Under the pieces are notes generated by a model. That model worked only from the letters and a program-made list of their open reading frames with translations, was not told where the DNA came from and ran no database searches. Shown here piece by piece: positions 6,364 through 15,878 of a stretch of DNA of 64,000 nt. The translations under genes were made by a program, and so were the position numbers. Where the stretch lies: assembly GCF_026625885.1 (NCBI RefSeq), contig NZ_CP113068.1, positions 3,348,001 through 3,412,000 on the forward strand, in the 5' to 3' direction. This stretch comes from Roseateles sp. SL47. Lineage in GTDB: Bacteria > Pseudomonadota > Gammaproteobacteria > Burkholderiales > Burkholderiaceae_C. Position 1 is the first letter of the stretch. Each line of letters opens with the position of its first letter.

Positions 6364-9057
6364 ATGTATTCCATCCCTACCTCTCAGGCGTTCCCCGCCA
6401 TGTCTGGCGGTCTGGTGTCCGTCCCTGCAGGCGGTGGTGGAAACCGGAGCAGCGCCGCCCCTTGCAAGTCTCTGCACAGCCCTGCGGTTGATCTGAAGGG
6501 CCAGTACGCCCTTCCCCCCGCCGGCCGGGAAGACGCCGCCGTGAGCGGCCATCGCTTCGCCAGTGCCGACCCCAAGCTCCCGCCGCCGCAGCTCATGGCC
6601 CTGCCCGGGGCCTCCCATGATGCTGACGCATCCGCCCAGATGCTGCGGTTTCTGTCCTCGCTCCACCAGGAGGGGCGCACCGACCTGGCGGTGATCGACG
6701 GCAACGACGCGCCCCAGCAGGACCTGCTCTCCCGTCTCATCGCCTCCGGTGAGCCCACGCAATTCAACAGCGCCGGCACGCAGTGCGCCGCCTGGGTGGA
6801 GCAACAAGGGGGTGAACACTGGCTGTGCTTCGACCTTCAAAACAGCCATGGCTTGGATGCCACCCATCGTGTTTGTCTGCACAACATCGACCTGCAGGCG
6901 GCGCCCGACAAACTGATGGAGCAGGTGGCCGCCTTGGATCAATCAGCGCGCAAACACCAGGCTGAGGTCGCAGCGGACCCCATGCTTTCAGACACCCGGC
7001 ATCCAGCTTCCCTCACGCCCCCTGGCGGCGTGGCCCTGGCCTGCAGCGACGGGCGCAGCCTGTCCGGGTCCGCGCTGGTGCTTCTGGACGCACAGCAACG
7101 TTTCCGTCGCGTGATGGACGTTGTGAACGGACTGGAATCGGCCCCGCTGGAGCAAGCGCAACGGATGGTCGAAGCCGTCATGGATCCGTTGGTCATTCAG
7201 CATCAGAAGCAGTTGCTCCTGCTGCAAGGGCGCGACTGGTTGGGCGCGGAGTTCGGCTCCTTGCCTCAGCAGAAGGTGGATGCCGGGTTGAATGTGCTCA
7301 AGGACGCAGTGCGTGCCCAGCTGGACCCCTGGATGGTCACGGTTTCTTCCACGCAAGAGTTGCAGAAGGCGGATACCTCCCAGCCGCAGCTGCCGCCCCC
7401 GTTGGCGACCCCGTCTTTGTCTGCATCAACGATCCCCCCGACGACAGCATCAACACCCCCATCCACGTCATCCGTGGCCGCTCCTGCCTCACGACGCCCG
7501 GTCCCCCCGCCGCCGGTGCCTCAGCGTCTCGACCCTCAATCCTCCCCCGCTCGCGCGGCCCCAACACCGTCCTCCGCAGGTTCGGTGTCATCCGCACCAG
7601 CTCCGTCCAACAAGGCCAAGGACGAGGCCGAGCAGGCCAACGCCCAACCCTCCGCCAAAGCCAATGCCAATGCGGCCGCGAGTCCCCGCCCGGCACGTCC
7701 TGCACCGTCATCGGCACCAGCTCCAGCTCCAGCAGCTCCAGCTCCAGCAGCTCCAGCTCCAGCTGCAGCTCCAGCAGCGCCACCCCCAACCGCTCGTCGC
7801 CGACCACCGGAGCCACCGGTCGATCCAACCGCTCGTCGCCCACCACCGGAGCCACCGGTCGATCCAACCGCTCGTCGCCGACCACCGGAGCCACCGGTCG
7901 ATCCAACCGCTCGTCGCCCACCACCGGAGCCACCGGTCGATCGTGCAGCGCAGCGGCCGACTGCAGGCAGTCCACCGCCCACCTCGGCCCTGCGAGGGCC
8001 CGCATCGCCCCTTCTCCCTGCCAAGCGGCCGACCGTTCCTCCACCGCCCGTCCCGGTGAAGCCCAGGGATGCTGCCGCCCCACCGGACCCCGCCAGCATT
8101 CCTACCGTCCCCACGCTCGCCGAACTGACGGACGCCGGCAACCCCGCCAAGCCGGTGATGTCCACCACAGAGAACGATGTGGCTTTCAACGCACTGGCCG
8201 ACGCCATCCTGCGCGGCACTCCACTCGACATCGGACAGTTCGGCCGTTCGCTCACCAAGGCCCAGGAGGCGGAGCTTGTGGCCCTCGGCGAGCTGAGTGC
8301 ACTCGCTGACGCCCTGGAGGAGGGCTCACCGGCGCCTCCCCTCCAGGGGCCGAGCCCATCGCTGAAAGCCTCACTCGCCAACAGCCCGGTCGACACCGAC
8401 TCCCCTGCGGATCTCCCGCTGCCCACCGAGTTCCCGCCCCCTTACGTCGAAAAACCGCTGACGTTCGACCTCAACGTCAAGAGCGTACTGACCGACAGCG
8501 ATAAGAGGACGGTCAAGGAGTTCGGCAAGGGGCTGGAGGTGGCCATGGCGAATCCTGAGGTGCTCCATCTAGCCATGGACGACCTGGTGGCTGCCTTCCA
8601 AAAGCCCAAGGAGTCCCTCATGAGCCGGTTCGCCCGCTGGATGAGGCCCGAGGCGGCCCGCGCTCAAGCGCTGCAGCTTCAGGGCATGGTCATTGGCCGC
8701 CTGACCGCCGGAGTGCTGCGGCTCGCCAATGAATTCATTCCCTCCGATCCAGCGATGGCGTCGCAGAAGTACCGGACCGAACGCGCCCACTTTATCGAGC
8801 AGGAACTGGTCAGAATGCTGAAGGAGCGCCTTGCCCGGCTGTCACCCGAAGATCGCACCCAGGTGCTGGGCCAACTGGACGATCCGCGCAGCGGCCCTCT
8901 GGCCGCTTGGTTGAACAAGGACCTGCCGGCCGACCGGAAGGAGCTGCAACAGCACCCTGCGGATATTCCAGCGAAACTCGCGGACCACTCCATCTCCAGC
9001 CTGATCATGACCCACCAAATTGTGCGGGACGCCCTGAAACGGGTGCGCGCCGAGTAA
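6364..9057 (+). CDS. Large Pro-rich repeat protein, effector-like, unknown function
   Basis: An 897-residue protein I do not recognise. Residues 1-42 contain no Asp or Glu and are rich in Ser, Pro and Gly, and no Sec signal peptide is visible. This is the style of type III secretion N-termini. Residues about 90-345 look globular, with helical stretches around 250-330. Residues about 350-620 are an extended Pro/Ala/Ser linker containing four 13-residue repeats (475-526). Residues about 670-897 are a mainly helical C-terminal domain with several Arg/Lys-rich helices. No catalytic motif was seen. The gene stands alone between xerD and lrp, with no PIP box or clear Shine-Dalgarno near the ATG. 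Coding is supported by codon bias over the whole length; effector status is inference. Confidence 0.6.
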   Translation: MYSIPTSQAFPAMSGGLVSVPAGGGGNRSSAAPCKSLHSPAVDLKGQYALPPAGREDAAVSGHRFASADPKLPPPQLMALPGASHDADASAQMLRFLSSLHQEGRTDLAVIDGNDAPQQDLLSRLIASGEPTQFNSAGTQCAAWVEQQGGEHWLCFDLQNSHGLDATHRVCLHNIDLQAAPDKLMEQVAALDQSARKHQAEVAADPMLSDTRHPASLTPPGGVALACSDGRSLSGSALVLLDAQQRFRRVMDVVNGLESAPLEQAQRMVEAVMDPLVIQHQKQLLLLQGRDWLGAEFGSLPQQKVDAGLNVLKDAVRAQLDPWMVTVSSTQELQKADTSQPQLPPPLATPSLSASTIPPTTASTPPSTSSVAAPASRRPVPPPPVPQRLDPQSSPARAAPTPSSAGSVSSAPAPSNKAKDEAEQANAQPSAKANANAAASPRPARPAPSSAPAPAPAAPAPAAPAPAAAPAAPPPTARRRPPEPPVDPTARRPPPEPPVDPTARRRPPEPPVDPTARRPPPEPPVDRAAQRPTAGSPPPTSALRGPASPLLPAKRPTVPPPPVPVKPRDAAAPPDPASIPTVPTLAELTDAGNPAKPVMSTTENDVAFNALADAILRGTPLDIGQFGRSLTKAQEAELVALGELSALADALEEGSPAPPLQGPSPSLKASLANSPVDTDSPADLPLPTEFPPPYVEKPLTFDLNVKSVLTDSDKRTVKEFGKGLEVAMANPEVLHLAMDDLVAAFQKPKESLMSRFARWMRPEAARAQALQLQGMVIGRLTAGVLRLANEFIPSDPAMASQKYRTERAHFIEQELVRMLKERLARLSPEDRTQVLGQLDDPRSGPLAAWLNKDLPADRKELQQHPADIPAKLADHSISSLIMTHQIVRDALKRVRAE
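7786..7941 (+). repeat. Four tandem 39-bp in-frame repeats
   Basis: Copies start at 7786, 7825, 7864 and 7903. They encode PTARRRPPEPPVD and PTARRPPPEPPVD alternately, so the array is effectively two 78-base units that differ only at the codon for Arg or Pro. Identity between copies is nearly complete, which indicates recent duplication. A (GCTCCAGCA)-type Ala/Pro microsatellite precedes the array at about 7720-7780. Confidence 0.95.
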
Positions 9058-9084
9058 TAGAGCAGGGCGCCGCGAGGCGCCTGA

Positions 9085-9558
9085 TCAGCGCACCGGGAAA
9101 CCTGCGGGTGGTTTGATCTCCTCCAGGCAGATCATGGAGCGCACATCCGCCACCCCGTCCAGCTGCATCAGCTTGTCCGTGAGGAAGGTGGAAAGGCCTT
9201 TCAGGTTGCTGGCTGCCACCTTCAGCAGGTAGTCGCAGTCCCCCGAGACGGTGTGGCACTCCAGGATTTCGGGGAAGTCGCGGATCAGGGATTCGATCTC
9301 CCGCACCCGGGCAAAGGCCTGCGCCGTGATGTTGAGGCTGACATAGGCCACCACCTCCAAGCCCAGGGACTGGGGCGCGACGTCCGCCCGATAGCCCCGC
9401 AGCACGCCGCGTTCCTCCAAGGCACGCACGCGGCGAAAGCACTGGGGCGCCGACAGATGCACCTGGCTGGCCAGGTCCACATTGGAAATGCGTCCGTCGC
9501 GCTGGAGGATGTCCAGGATCTTTCGGTCGATGGCATCCAGCCCGGTCTTCTCATTCAT
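9085..9558 (-). CDS. Lrp/AsnC-family transcriptional regulator
   Basis: Amino-acid-responsive DNA-binding protein of 157 residues, the standard family length. The N-terminal HTH (LDAIDRKILDILQRDGRISN then VDLASQVHLSAPQCFRRVRA) occupies about 8-50. The C-terminal RAM ligand-binding domain (about 70-145) carries the typical VSGDCDYLLKV segment. It is transcribed divergently from marC with 113 bases between the starts, so autoregulation and control of marC are possible but not shown. The effector amino acid cannot be read from sequence. A short GC-rich hairpin (9066-9081) lies at its 3' side. Confidence 0.93.
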   Translation of the reverse strand: MNEKTGLDAIDRKILDILQRDGRISNVDLASQVHLSAPQCFRRVRALEERGVLRGYRADVAPQSLGLEVVAYVSLNITAQAFARVREIESLIRDFPEILECHTVSGDCDYLLKVAASNLKGLSTFLTDKLMQLDGVADVRSMICLEEIKPPAGFPVR

Positions 9559-9671
9559 GAGGGGAGGGAGAGTTCACGTTTTTGAGCGATTTTAGTGAAG
9601 TTGACGCAGGAAAGTTTCGCTGACAAGGCACAGCGATCGCCGCCCGCGCAGCCTTCGGGGACAATCCGGGC

Positions 9672-10274
9672 ATGGATCACAGTTTTCTCTCTGCTCTCAT
9701 TCTTTTGCTGCTGGTGCTCGACCCCCTGGGCAGCTTGCCGATCTTCATCCCCATCATGCGGAACGTGCCCAAGGAACGCCGCATCAAGGTGGCCTTGCGC
9801 GAAGTCAGCATCGCCTTTGGGGTGCTGCTGGTGTTCATGTTTCTGGGCGACAGCTTCTTGCGGCTGATGCACCTGTCTGAACGTTCGCTGGAGGTGGCGG
9901 GCGGCGTCATCCTGATCATCATCGCCATCCGCATGATCTTCAGCCACGCGGGGGACAGCGCTTATGGCGCGGATACCGGCCGCGAGCCATTGATCTTCCC
10001 ACTGGCGGTGCCGTTGCTGGCCGGCCCGTCGGCCATGGCCACCGTGCTGCTGCTGGCGTCGCGCCAGCCGGACCGCATTGCCGAGTGGATCGGCGCCTTG
10101 TTCACCGCCATGGTGCTGTCGTTCCTGGCGCTCATCCTGGCGGATCGGATCCGCAAGCTGCTGGGAGACTCGGTGGTGTCGGCGCTGGAAAAACTGATGG
10201 GGCTGGTGCTGACCGCCATCGCCGTGGAGATGATTCTGGCGGGCCTGAAGCGCTATTTCATCGGCGGGCTCTGA
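9672..10274 (+). CDS. MarC/YhgN-family inner-membrane protein
   Basis: Polytopic membrane protein of 200 residues with six hydrophobic segments. The conserved DPLGSLPIF segment (17-25) and the VPLLAGPSAMATVLLL segment are hallmarks of the MarC (UPF0056) family. Despite the name, the family is not an established multidrug efflux system; its substrate is unknown. GACAAT (9660-9665) ends only 6 bases before the ATG and no Shine-Dalgarno is visible, which suggests a leaderless mRNA. Its neighbour is the divergent Lrp regulator. Confidence 0.9.
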   Translation: MDHSFLSALILLLLVLDPLGSLPIFIPIMRNVPKERRIKVALREVSIAFGVLLVFMFLGDSFLRLMHLSERSLEVAGGVILIIIAIRMIFSHAGDSAYGADTGREPLIFPLAVPLLAGPSAMATVLLLASRQPDRIAEWIGALFTAMVLSFLALILADRIRKLLGDSVVSALEKLMGLVLTAIAVEMILAGLKRYFIGGL

Positions 10275-10288
10275 CCCGATCCGGCGAC

Positions 10289-10915
10289 TCAGAGAAAGCG
10301 CGGCTGCTCCCGGGCCGCCTGCGCGTCCCGAGCGGCCTGCGCCGCCCACTCGTCCTCCTCCGGCACCGCCTCGGCAAGGGCGCGCGCACAAGCCGGGGAC
10401 TGGGTCCATTCCTGCGCGGTGATCCCATAGACGGTGGCATCGCTTCCATACCATTGTTCGGTGCCCCGGAGCCGCATCCCCAGCCGCTGCATCACTTGCG
10501 CGGAATTCAGGTTCTCCGGTACGCAGACCGCAGTGAGATCCGGCGCCGCCAAATAGTCAAACGCAAACCTCGCCATGCGACGGGCCGCTTCGGAGGCGAG
10601 CCCTTGCCCCCATCGGTCGCGCCGCAAGCGCCAGCCGATCTCCAGGGGCTGCGTCTGGTCCTTGCCCAGGTGCTGGATGCAGCCGGCGCCCACCAGTTCC
10701 CCGGTGCTCCGCTCGAAAAAACTCCACCAGGAATAGCCCCACTGCTTCCAGCGCTGCTTCACGCGGTCGATGCCGGCCTGCGTCTCCTCCAGCGACTCGG
10801 GGTGGCCACTCAGGTAACGCATGACCTCCGGATCGCTGTTGAGCGCGTGGAGGCCGGCCAAATGGCTGTCATCAAAGGGCTCCAGGCGTAGCCGAGGCGT
10901 GAGCAGTTGAGTCAT
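10289..10915 (-). CDS. GNAT acetyltransferase, RimJ/RimL type
   Basis: Acetyl-CoA-dependent N-acetyltransferase of 208 residues. The opening TPRLRLEPFDDSHLAGL, the central EIGWRLRRDRWGQGLASEAA (the acetyl-CoA pyrophosphate-binding Q/R-x-x-G-x-G/A loop) and FAFDYLAAPDLTAVCVPENL are typical of the Acetyltransf_3 (RimJ/RimL) group. The C-terminal 35 residues are a charged Ala-rich tail outside the domain. The substrate is unknown; members modify ribosomal proteins, other protein N-termini or small amines. The gene is convergent with marC. Confidence 0.85.
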   Translation of the reverse strand: MTQLLTPRLRLEPFDDSHLAGLHALNSDPEVMRYLSGHPESLEETQAGIDRVKQRWKQWGYSWWSFFERSTGELVGAGCIQHLGKDQTQPLEIGWRLRRDRWGQGLASEAARRMARFAFDYLAAPDLTAVCVPENLNSAQVMQRLGMRLRGTEQWYGSDATVYGITAQEWTQSPACARALAEAVPEEDEWAAQAARDAQAAREQPRFL

Positions 10916-11116
10916 GCGGTGACTCTACACCGGGCGGTCGGGAGGGGGGGCCGTGTACCGGCACCGTGCCCTGTAGAGCGGCGGCCGCGCCCGTGGCGGG
11001 AAGGCCACGCCCCTTCACCTTCGTCGGCATCGGGCCTATCCTCCCTCGGAAAGGGGGCGGCGCGCAGCTTGCTCCTGTGCTGCAATCATGACTCAAACGG
11101 CAAGGCGGGCAGCGGC

Positions 11117-11746
11117 ATGGCTCAAGAGTTTGACAAAGGCCCCAAGGCTTGGTGGATCCGGCTGCGTCGTCGCTGGCAGGCAGGCGGGGGCGCCCTTCGG
11201 CAAGAAGCCCCGGTCAGCCTCCAGGCCGACGAGACGCAGTTGATGGACTCCCTCAAACGTGAGGCCGCCCGTGCCCAACGCCACGGCCACGACGGCGCCC
11301 TGGTGCTGCTGGAACTGGACCCGTGGGTGCGCCTGCAGCATCAATTCGGTGCTGATTGCACACATGCACTGGATGAACGCCTGGCCCAATTGGCCCAGCA
11401 GCAATTGCGCGGGGGCGACTGGTTGCTGCCATTGCCGCATGGGGTCTGGGCGGTTTATCTTCCCTGTACCGACCCGCTAGGCGCACTGGACGCGGCCGAC
11501 CGTCTGCGCCATCGCATTTCCCTGCTGGATTACCGCTGGTCCGGCCAGCCGTTGCCGCTGAGCGCCAGCCTTGGCCTGGCCCATTGGCAGGACTGGAAAC
11601 GGGAACCGCAGCAGGGGGCGGACCAACTGTTGCAGCAGGCCCGCCAGGCCCTGGCCATGGCACGAGGCGCGGGCTGCAACTGCGTGCGGGCCTATGCAGT
11701 CACGCCGTCCGGGCGTAACCGTTACAGCGGCACCCGACCGGCATAA
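11117..11746 (+). CDS. Degenerate GGDEF-domain protein
   Basis: A 209-residue protein whose fold pattern follows a GGDEF (diguanylate cyclase) domain. It has the KREAARAQRHGHDGALVLLELD opening strand, the GADCTHALDERLAQLAQQQL helix, SASLGLAHW late in the fold and the terminal LLQQARQALAMARGAGCNCV. The signature loop at about 105-116 reads LPLPHGVWAVYLP, so GGDEF is replaced by PHGVW, and the metal- and substrate-binding residues are missing. It should not make c-di-GMP; a receptor or scaffold role is inference. There is no signal peptide. The ATG at 11117 is chosen because upstream sequence is of poor coding character. It is convergent with the AttH-like gene, overlapping its 3' end by 25 bases. 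Confidence 0.72.
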   Translation: MAQEFDKGPKAWWIRLRRRWQAGGGALRQEAPVSLQADETQLMDSLKREAARAQRHGHDGALVLLELDPWVRLQHQFGADCTHALDERLAQLAQQQLRGGDWLLPLPHGVWAVYLPCTDPLGALDAADRLRHRISLLDYRWSGQPLPLSASLGLAHWQDWKREPQQGADQLLQQARQALAMARGAGCNCVRAYAVTPSGRNRYSGTRPA

Positions 11747-13098
11747 CCGGTCATCTCCAGATAGCCCCAGCCCTTGAGCGTGCCGGCGTCATCCAGCACG
11801 CGGACCACGCCTTCCCAATACAGAAATCCGGTGCTCCGGCGGGCATCGATTTCCTGGGCATCAAACATCGCTTCGATGCGCCACAGGCCTTGGGGGGTGC
11901 GGATGCGCCAGCGCACTGGGTAACGCGCCAGGCTGGTCGGGCTGGTCCAGAAGGCTTCGGCCTCAAAGCTCACCTGGCGCTCCAGGTCCTGCTGACGGCC
12001 GGCCGGGTGGCGCCAGGTGCCGCCGGTCCACAGGGTGCTGCCGTCATGTCGCCGCATCTGAAACAGCATCAGTGCCGAGCCGTCCAGCAGATTCAGGCCC
12101 AGCCAGTCCCAGCCCACCGACCGGTTCGGGTTCTCATCGCCGCCGCGGCCCAGATAGGCGTGGCTCCATTCGTGGTCCAGCCAGCATTGGGCCTGGACAG
12201 GCTGGGCGGGCTTGCCGTCCACCGCCAGTTCGCCTTGGCCGTGCAACTGCGGCTCGCTGACATACCGGCTGGCCTGTTGCGGCTGCGGACCTTTTTGCGA
12301 CCAGCCCTGTCGGCCCTGCAGCAAGGGCGGGAGCGGCGCGGCCAGCGACAGCGACAGGGCCACGTTGGCCGGCTCGCTGCGGAACGCCAGTTGGTAGCGG
12401 CTCAACCCGTCGGCACCGGTGCTGCGGGCGAGCGACCAGTCCCCAAGGCGCAGGCGGGCGTCCGTCTCGTCGGTGAAGGCATTGGCAAAGCCCTGGCGCA
12501 GCAGCCGCTGGTCGTGGTGCAGGCGCTGACGGGCAAGATCGGTGACCGCCATGTGCCCCAGCATGATCTGTGACGGCGCAAAGCGGCTGTTCAGCGGGCG
12601 TTGCAACGGCCGTTGGATGCGGAAGAAGGTCAGCTGGAAACCGTAGGCGGGGGCCGGTGACAGCTGCTCTGGCTGCTCCGACTGCGCCGGCTGCTCAGGC
12701 CGAGGGCCTCCCTGCGGTGCCCCTTGCCCGCGGCTCGAACGCTCCCCTGCAGCGCCGCGCTTGGTCGGGTCCGATGCGTCGGATGGCCGAAGTACCCCCG
12801 TCACATACCACCACTCCACACGCGTCTCTGGATGCGATCCATGGTCGCGCGGAAACACTAGCGGTGCGTTCGATAGTGGGGGCGGGTCGGTGGCGTTCAT
12901 GTCGGGAGCATCCGCCGCATTCGTGGCATTTGCGGCGTGCGCGGCATCGCTCCCTGCGGCGCCTGCGCCCACCAGGCCCAGCACTGAACCCCGGGCCAGA
13001 GAACCAACCGTGCCCACGCTTCCCACACGCCCCAGCGCCGCCAGGCCGGCCAGCGCGCGCCCACCCATCCCCAACAGCAGCGGTCGTCGTCCGATCAT
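11722..13098 (-). CDS. AttH/CrtC-like lipocalin-fold protein of an ABC system
   Basis: A 458-residue exported protein of the AttH / carotenoid 1,2-hydratase-like family (double calycin fold). The family motif ETRVEWWYVTGVL is near residue 90. LDHEWSHAYLG and VGWDWLGLNLLDG follow in the second half. The first 40 residues begin [20 protein letters not shown], a Tat-like twin-Arg segment followed by a hydrophobic stretch. An insertion of Gln/Gly/Pro-rich sequence sits near 110-150. The start codon overlaps the permease stop by one base (TGATG), so translation is coupled. AttH proteins are typically encoded beside an FtsX-type permease and ATPase, as here. Its substrate is unknown, and carotenoid hydration is not implied. 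Confidence 0.82.
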   Translation of the reverse strand: MIGRRPLLLGMGGRALAGLAALGRVGSVGTVGSLARGSVLGLVGAGAAGSDAAHAANATNAADAPDMNATDPPPLSNAPLVFPRDHGSHPETRVEWWYVTGVLRPSDASDPTKRGAAGERSSRGQGAPQGGPRPEQPAQSEQPEQLSPAPAYGFQLTFFRIQRPLQRPLNSRFAPSQIMLGHMAVTDLARQRLHHDQRLLRQGFANAFTDETDARLRLGDWSLARSTGADGLSRYQLAFRSEPANVALSLSLAAPLPPLLQGRQGWSQKGPQPQQASRYVSEPQLHGQGELAVDGKPAQPVQAQCWLDHEWSHAYLGRGGDENPNRSVGWDWLGLNLLDGSALMLFQMRRHDGSTLWTGGTWRHPAGRQQDLERQVSFEAEAFWTSPTSLARYPVRWRIRTPQGLWRIEAMFDAQEIDARRSTGFLYWEGVVRVLDDAGTLKGWGYLEMTGYAGRVPL

Positions 13099-15878
13099 CA
13101 CCAGTCCTCCCGCACCGCGCGCAGGGCCTCGCCCTGGCGCGAGCCCAGGGCCCGGGCGCCCGCCACTGCGGCGGTCATGCCGGTCGCCACCAGGCTGGCC
13201 AGCAGCAGTTCCGCCACCCGTGACCAAGGCACCTGCCAATCCATGCTCCAGTGGAAGCTCTGAGGATTGAGGCGGAACACCAGCACGGCGCTGATGGCCA
13301 AACCGACCAGCAAGCCCATCAACGCGCCGGCCAGGCCTTGGATCAAGGTCTCTCCCAGCACCAGCCGACGCAGCATGGCGCGTGTCAGCCCCAGATGCAG
13401 CAGCAACCCGAATTCACGCCGGCGGGCGAGCAACTGGGCCGACAGGCTGGCCGCTACGCCAAACAAGCCCAGCCCCAGCCCCACCGCCTGCAGCCAGTAG
13501 GTGATGGCGAAGCTGCGGTCGAACATCGCCAGCGAAAACCGCCGCAGTTCACCCGCGGAGGCCATCTCCACCGACTCCGGGGAGGGGGCCAACTGCCGCA
13601 CGGCGGACTGCACCGCCTGCAGGTCAGCGTCGGGTGTCAGCCACAGGGCGAGTTCGGTCAAGGTGTCGTCGCCACTGGCCTGGGTCCAGTCGGCCCGTTC
13701 CAGCAGCACGGCGGAGGACTGGCGGCTGTAGTCGCGCCACACGCCTTGCACGGCGGCGGCCACATCCTTGCCGGCCACTCGCAGGGTCAGGGGGGCGCCC
13801 GGTTGAAGGTTCAAGGCATCGCGCATGGCCTCGTTGATGTAGACCCCCAGCACCCCTTTGGGTGCAGGGACCGTCGCGCCTTGCAGCGGCAGAGTGTGGT
13901 CCAGTGGACGAGCCAGCAGCGTGGCGCGGTCCTGCCTGCCATCGGCCAGGCGCAGGCCGATTTCCCGGGTGCGCTGAGCCTCCACGCGGGTCACCCCGGG
14001 CAAGGCCGCTGCCTTGACCAGCAGGGCCGGGGCCAGAGGCCTCGCCTGTTCGGCGGTGTCGCGGGCGGTCTGTCGCAGGTAAAGGTCGGCGGGCAGCATC
14101 TGCATCAGCCATTGGTCCAGGGACAGCCGGAAGCTGGCGATCATCACCAGCATGGCCACCGCCAGGGCCAAGGCCACAAGCACACCCGCAATCAGGCGGC
14201 CGGCTTCACCGGCCTGGTCCCGGGCCCGCTCCACGGCCAGCAAGGGCAGGGCTGAGCGGGCGGCACGACGGCGCATCAGCCCGGTGATCAGTTGCAGCAG
14301 CCAGGGCACGCTGCCCAAGGCGCCCAACAGCAGCGCCACCATCGCGCCGTAGGCACCGAGCGGCAGGCCGGCGATGGGGGGCAGAGCGGCCAGCGGCGCT
14401 GCAAGCAGCAGCAGGGCAGGGCCCAGCAACCACCAGCGCCGGTCCGGTGCGCCGCTGCCCAGGCCCTTGAGCACCTGCGCCGCAGGCAGGCGCCTGAGGC
14501 GGGCCAGCGGCAGGGCGGCCGCACCCAGGCTGACCACGGGGCCCAGCAACAGCAGCCCAAGGATCGAAGCGGTGGACGTTTGCAGCGCCGGGCGCGCGCC
14601 GGACAAGCCCATCATGCCGCTGCCCAGGTCGCCGCCCAACTGGCGCAGGCCGAGCTCGGCCAGGGCCAGCGCCAGCAGCAACCCCAATACGGCGCCGGCC
14701 AGGCCCAGCAACAGCGCTTCGGCCAGCAGCAGACCCAGCCGTTGGCGGCTGCTCATGCCCAGCACGCCCAGCAACGCCAGTTGCGGCAGGCGTTGGGCCA
14801 CGGAGAGGCTGTGTACCGCAAACACCATGAAAGCACCCACAAACAACGCCATCAGCGACAGCACGCCCAGGTTCAACCGGTAGGCCTGGGTCAACCGGCG
14901 TGCATCGTCGGCCTGCTGGCGGGCCTGATCCTGCGGGGCGATGGCCCGCAGGCCGTCGGGCCACTGGGTGGGGGCGGCATGGCCCGTCGCCATGCGCAGC
15001 AGGATGGCGTCCAGCTCTCCGGGGCGCTGCAGCAGCGCCTGGGCCCAGGCGATGTCCATGATGATCAGCGCCTGGTTGCTGTCCGGTACGCTGGCGGCTA
15101 CGGTCAGTCGGGTCTGGCCACCGGGCAGGTCGATGGAGAGGGTGCTTGGCAGCGGCGACGGCGAAGGAGCGCGGCCGCGTGATGAGTCTGTGGAGCGCGC
15201 GGAATCCGTGGAACTCGCAGATCCTGCTGATCCTGCTGATCCTGCTGATCCTGCTGATCCTGCTGATCCTGCTGATCCCGCTGCACCAGTTGAGTCCACT
15301 GGATCCGCTGACCTCGATGCATCCGCAGAGCTGGCAGAACCCCTCGCAGTCGTTGAAGGCGCCGGATTCGTCCCTGCCGCCGGTGCTCCCGCAACCAACT
15401 GCCGCAGAGCCGCATCACTGATCAACACCGCCGGCGCCGACAACGCATCCGCGATGCCGCCGCCGTCCGCTCGCGGCCACCACTGCGGATGGAAGCTGCC
15501 CATCTGCAGCAGATCCAGGCCCAGCAAACGCAGCCGCACCCAGCGCCCATCCGCTGCCTGCACCCGCACACTGCCTTCCAGCCTTGGCGCCAGCGCGGCA
15601 ATGTCGGTTCGTGCGGCCAGCGTCGCATACACCTCGTCGGTCAGCGCGGCAGCACCGGGGCTGGCCTGCACTTCCAGATCCGCCTGAGCGCTGCTTTGCC
15701 GCGCCGCCGCCTCAAACTGGGCCAGCGCCGATCCATTGATCCAATGCACCGCGCCCGCCAGCGCCAGCCCCAGCGCAATCGTCAGCAACGCCGCCAGTTG
15801 GCGCCCCCATTGAAGCCGCAGCGCTGGCCAGGACAAGTGCCACCACCAACCCCACGCTTGGCGCAGCGCGCGCATCAT
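13098..15878 (-). CDS. ABC transporter permease, FtsX/MacB superfamily
   Basis: Inner-membrane permease of 926 residues with the duplicated FtsX arrangement. There is an N-terminal membrane segment (about 25-45), a large periplasmic domain, three membrane segments around 345-470, a central pair, a second periplasmic domain and three more C-terminal segments. This matches the AttF/AttG or YbbP-like group rather than LolC. The periplasmic domain of the first half carries a GSA tandem repeat and a Ser/Ala/Asp-rich insertion. Both ends are joined to neighbours by TGATG overlaps, with the ATPase stop upstream and the AttH-like start downstream. With the ATPase it probably acts in envelope lipid or lipoprotein handling; the substrate is unknown. 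Confidence 0.87.
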   Translation of the reverse strand: MMRALRQAWGWWWHLSWPALRLQWGRQLAALLTIALGLALAGAVHWINGSALAQFEAAARQSSAQADLEVQASPGAAALTDEVYATLAARTDIAALAPRLEGSVRVQAADGRWVRLRLLGLDLLQMGSFHPQWWPRADGGGIADALSAPAVLISDAALRQLVAGAPAAGTNPAPSTTARGSASSADASRSADPVDSTGAAGSAGSAGSAGSAGSAGSAGSASSTDSARSTDSSRGRAPSPSPLPSTLSIDLPGGQTRLTVAASVPDSNQALIIMDIAWAQALLQRPGELDAILLRMATGHAAPTQWPDGLRAIAPQDQARQQADDARRLTQAYRLNLGVLSLMALFVGAFMVFAVHSLSVAQRLPQLALLGVLGMSSRQRLGLLLAEALLLGLAGAVLGLLLALALAELGLRQLGGDLGSGMMGLSGARPALQTSTASILGLLLLGPVVSLGAAALPLARLRRLPAAQVLKGLGSGAPDRRWWLLGPALLLLAAPLAALPPIAGLPLGAYGAMVALLLGALGSVPWLLQLITGLMRRRAARSALPLLAVERARDQAGEAGRLIAGVLVALALAVAMLVMIASFRLSLDQWLMQMLPADLYLRQTARDTAEQARPLAPALLVKAAALPGVTRVEAQRTREIGLRLADGRQDRATLLARPLDHTLPLQGATVPAPKGVLGVYINEAMRDALNLQPGAPLTLRVAGKDVAAAVQGVWRDYSRQSSAVLLERADWTQASGDDTLTELALWLTPDADLQAVQSAVRQLAPSPESVEMASAGELRRFSLAMFDRSFAITYWLQAVGLGLGLFGVAASLSAQLLARRREFGLLLHLGLTRAMLRRLVLGETLIQGLAGALMGLLVGLAISAVLVFRLNPQSFHWSMDWQVPWSRVAELLLASLVATGMTAAVAGARALGSRQGEALRAVREDW
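15221..15283 (-). repeat. 9-bp tandem repeat in the permease gene
   Basis: Six perfect copies of ATCCTGCTG (plus strand, starting at 15221, 15230, 15239, 15248, 15257 and 15266) are followed by one variant ATCCCGCTG at 15275. On the coding strand this gives a run of Gly-Ser-Ala triplets inside a periplasmic loop. Copy-number change would keep frame. Confidence 0.95.

Noticed and set aside
7720..7941. CRISPR-like repeat array
   Set aside because: Repeats are directly adjacent with no spacers and are in frame within a coding region.
9066..9081. GGCGCC-GCGA-GGCGCC hairpin as a terminator between the effector-like gene and lrp
   Set aside because: A 6-pair stem without a T tract; treated as a chance GC-rich structure.
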